Origin: Gammaproteobacteria bacterium
GTDB lineage: Bacteria; Pseudomonadota; Gammaproteobacteria; Chromatiales; Chromatiaceae
DNA: 5,811 nucleotides
Assembly (NCBI GenBank): GCA_015767355.1
Contig: JADWMH010000133.1
Location: 1-5,811 of the forward strand
Direction of reading: 5' to 3'
This document shows, piece by piece, positions 5,268 through 5,811 of this stretch. Numbering within the stretch: the first letter of the stretch is position 1; each line of letters begins with the position of its first letter. Under the pieces are notes generated by a model, which did no database searches, was not told the DNA's origin, and saw nothing but the letters and a program-made list of their open reading frames with translations. A program made the position numbers and the translations under genes.

Positions 5268-5811
5268 TGTCAGCAACAGCACCGCTCAAACTCGGTCATT
5301 TTCACGGCGGCATTCACATGCCGGACCACAAGGCTGAATCAACGGCGCAGCCCGTCGCAGCAATAAAGATTCCACCCCGATTGGTCCTGCCGCTGCAGCA
5401 GCACATCGGCGCGCCCGCAAAGGCCGTGGTCTCCGTCGGCGATCATGTCCTCAAGGGGCAGCTGATCGCCGCGGCAAGCGGACGCGTCAGCGCTCCGATT
5501 CATGCACCGACTTCCGGCGTCATTGCGGCAATCACCGACCACCTGGTGCCGCACTCCTCCGGGCTCAGCGCCAGGTGCATCATCATCGACACCGACGGCA
5601 GGGATGAGTGGGCGGAACTCCCGCCGCCGATCGATGACTTCTCCTCCGTTGACAACACTGAGCTGATAGAGCGCATCCGCGAATCCGGCATCGTCGGGCT
5701 TGGCGGTGCGACATTTCCCAGCAGCATCAAGATGGAGGCGCGCAACAACAGCATCGACACATTGATCATCAATGCTGCAGAGTGCGAGCCCTATATCACC
5801 TGCGACGACAT
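5267..5811 (+). CDS. rnfC: Rnf/Rsx electron transport complex subunit C, 5' part
   Basis: The first 181 codons plus two bases are present; the gene runs off the right edge. RnfC (RsxC) is the peripheral cytoplasmic subunit that binds NADH and FMN and carries [4Fe-4S] clusters, homologous to NqrF/Nuo51-type modules. Visible landmarks are the N-terminal FHGGIHMPDHK (11-22), equivalent to the usual GGIHPPExK, a barrel-sandwich segment VSVGDHVLKGQLIAA...HAPTSGVI (55-86), the glycine-rich nucleotide-site motif GLGGATFPS (144-152) and INAAECEPYITCDD (168-181). The HPPE-to-HMPD change is conservative in position but unusual as I recall the family. Clusters and the variable repeat tail lie beyond the window. 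The ATG overlaps the rnfB stop by one base (TGATG) and has a strong GGGAGG site. The downstream order rnfD-rnfG-rnfE is expected but not seen. Confidence 0.95.
   Translation, partial: MSATAPLKLGHFHGGIHMPDHKAESTAQPVAAIKIPPRLVLPLQQHIGAPAKAVVSVGDHVLKGQLIAAASGRVSAPIHAPTSGVIAAITDHLVPHSSGLSARCIIIDTDGRDEWAELPPPIDDFSSVDNTELIERIRESGIVGLGGATFPSSIKMEARNNSIDTLIINAAECEPYITCDD

Noticed and set aside
4731..5282. A 183-codon minus-strand reading frame opposite rnfB
   Set aside because: It is antisense to rnfB, whose 12 cluster cysteines are intact; the antisense product has no recognisable domain.

Overview
The window reads as ordinary chromosomal DNA from a gammaproteobacterium. The protein sequences resemble free-living or symbiotic Chromatiales/Thiotrichales-type relatives more than enterics, but that placement is an impression from the proteins and gene order, not a search result. 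The order mrp (apbC) / metG / rnfA-rnfB-rnfC is familiar from many Gammaproteobacteria. Coding sequence is GC-rich, while the gaps between genes are AT-richer and hold palindromic repeats.

Layout. On the minus strand, positions 73-1161 encode the Fe-S carrier ATPase Mrp/ApbC, closed by an intrinsic terminator at 17-42. A gap of about 420 bases (1162-1583) separates it from the divergently transcribed metG (methionyl-tRNA synthetase, 1584-3611, plus strand). This gap holds the mrp leader with a hairpin, candidate promoters for both genes, a second isolated hairpin, and a 126-bp element bounded by 15-bp inverted repeats that looks like a non-autonomous palindromic repeat. After metG lies a short gap carrying a second, different palindromic repeat built from CGCAAAG units. 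Next comes a compact plus-strand cluster: a 121-residue lipoprotein of unknown function (3748-4113), rnfA (4120-4701), rnfB (4701-5267) and the first 181 codons of rnfC (5267 to the window edge). The lipoprotein and rnfA are 6 bases apart, and rnfA/rnfB and rnfB/rnfC each overlap by one base, so these four are probably one transcript.

How it fits together. RnfA, RnfB and RnfC are subunits of the Rnf/Rsx membrane complex, which couples electron flow between NADH and ferredoxin (or the SoxR reductant) to the ion gradient. RnfB alone carries 12 cluster-type cysteines, so the complex needs many Fe-S clusters, and Mrp is a scaffold/carrier for such clusters; a functional link is plausible but only inferred. 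MetG is a housekeeping neighbour. The lipoprotein is the least understood gene: it has a clear lipobox and an EF-hand-like loop.

I found no new multi-gene system. The points worth following are the two repeat elements, a possible repeat-supplied promoter for the lipoprotein-rnf transcript, and the lipoprotein itself.
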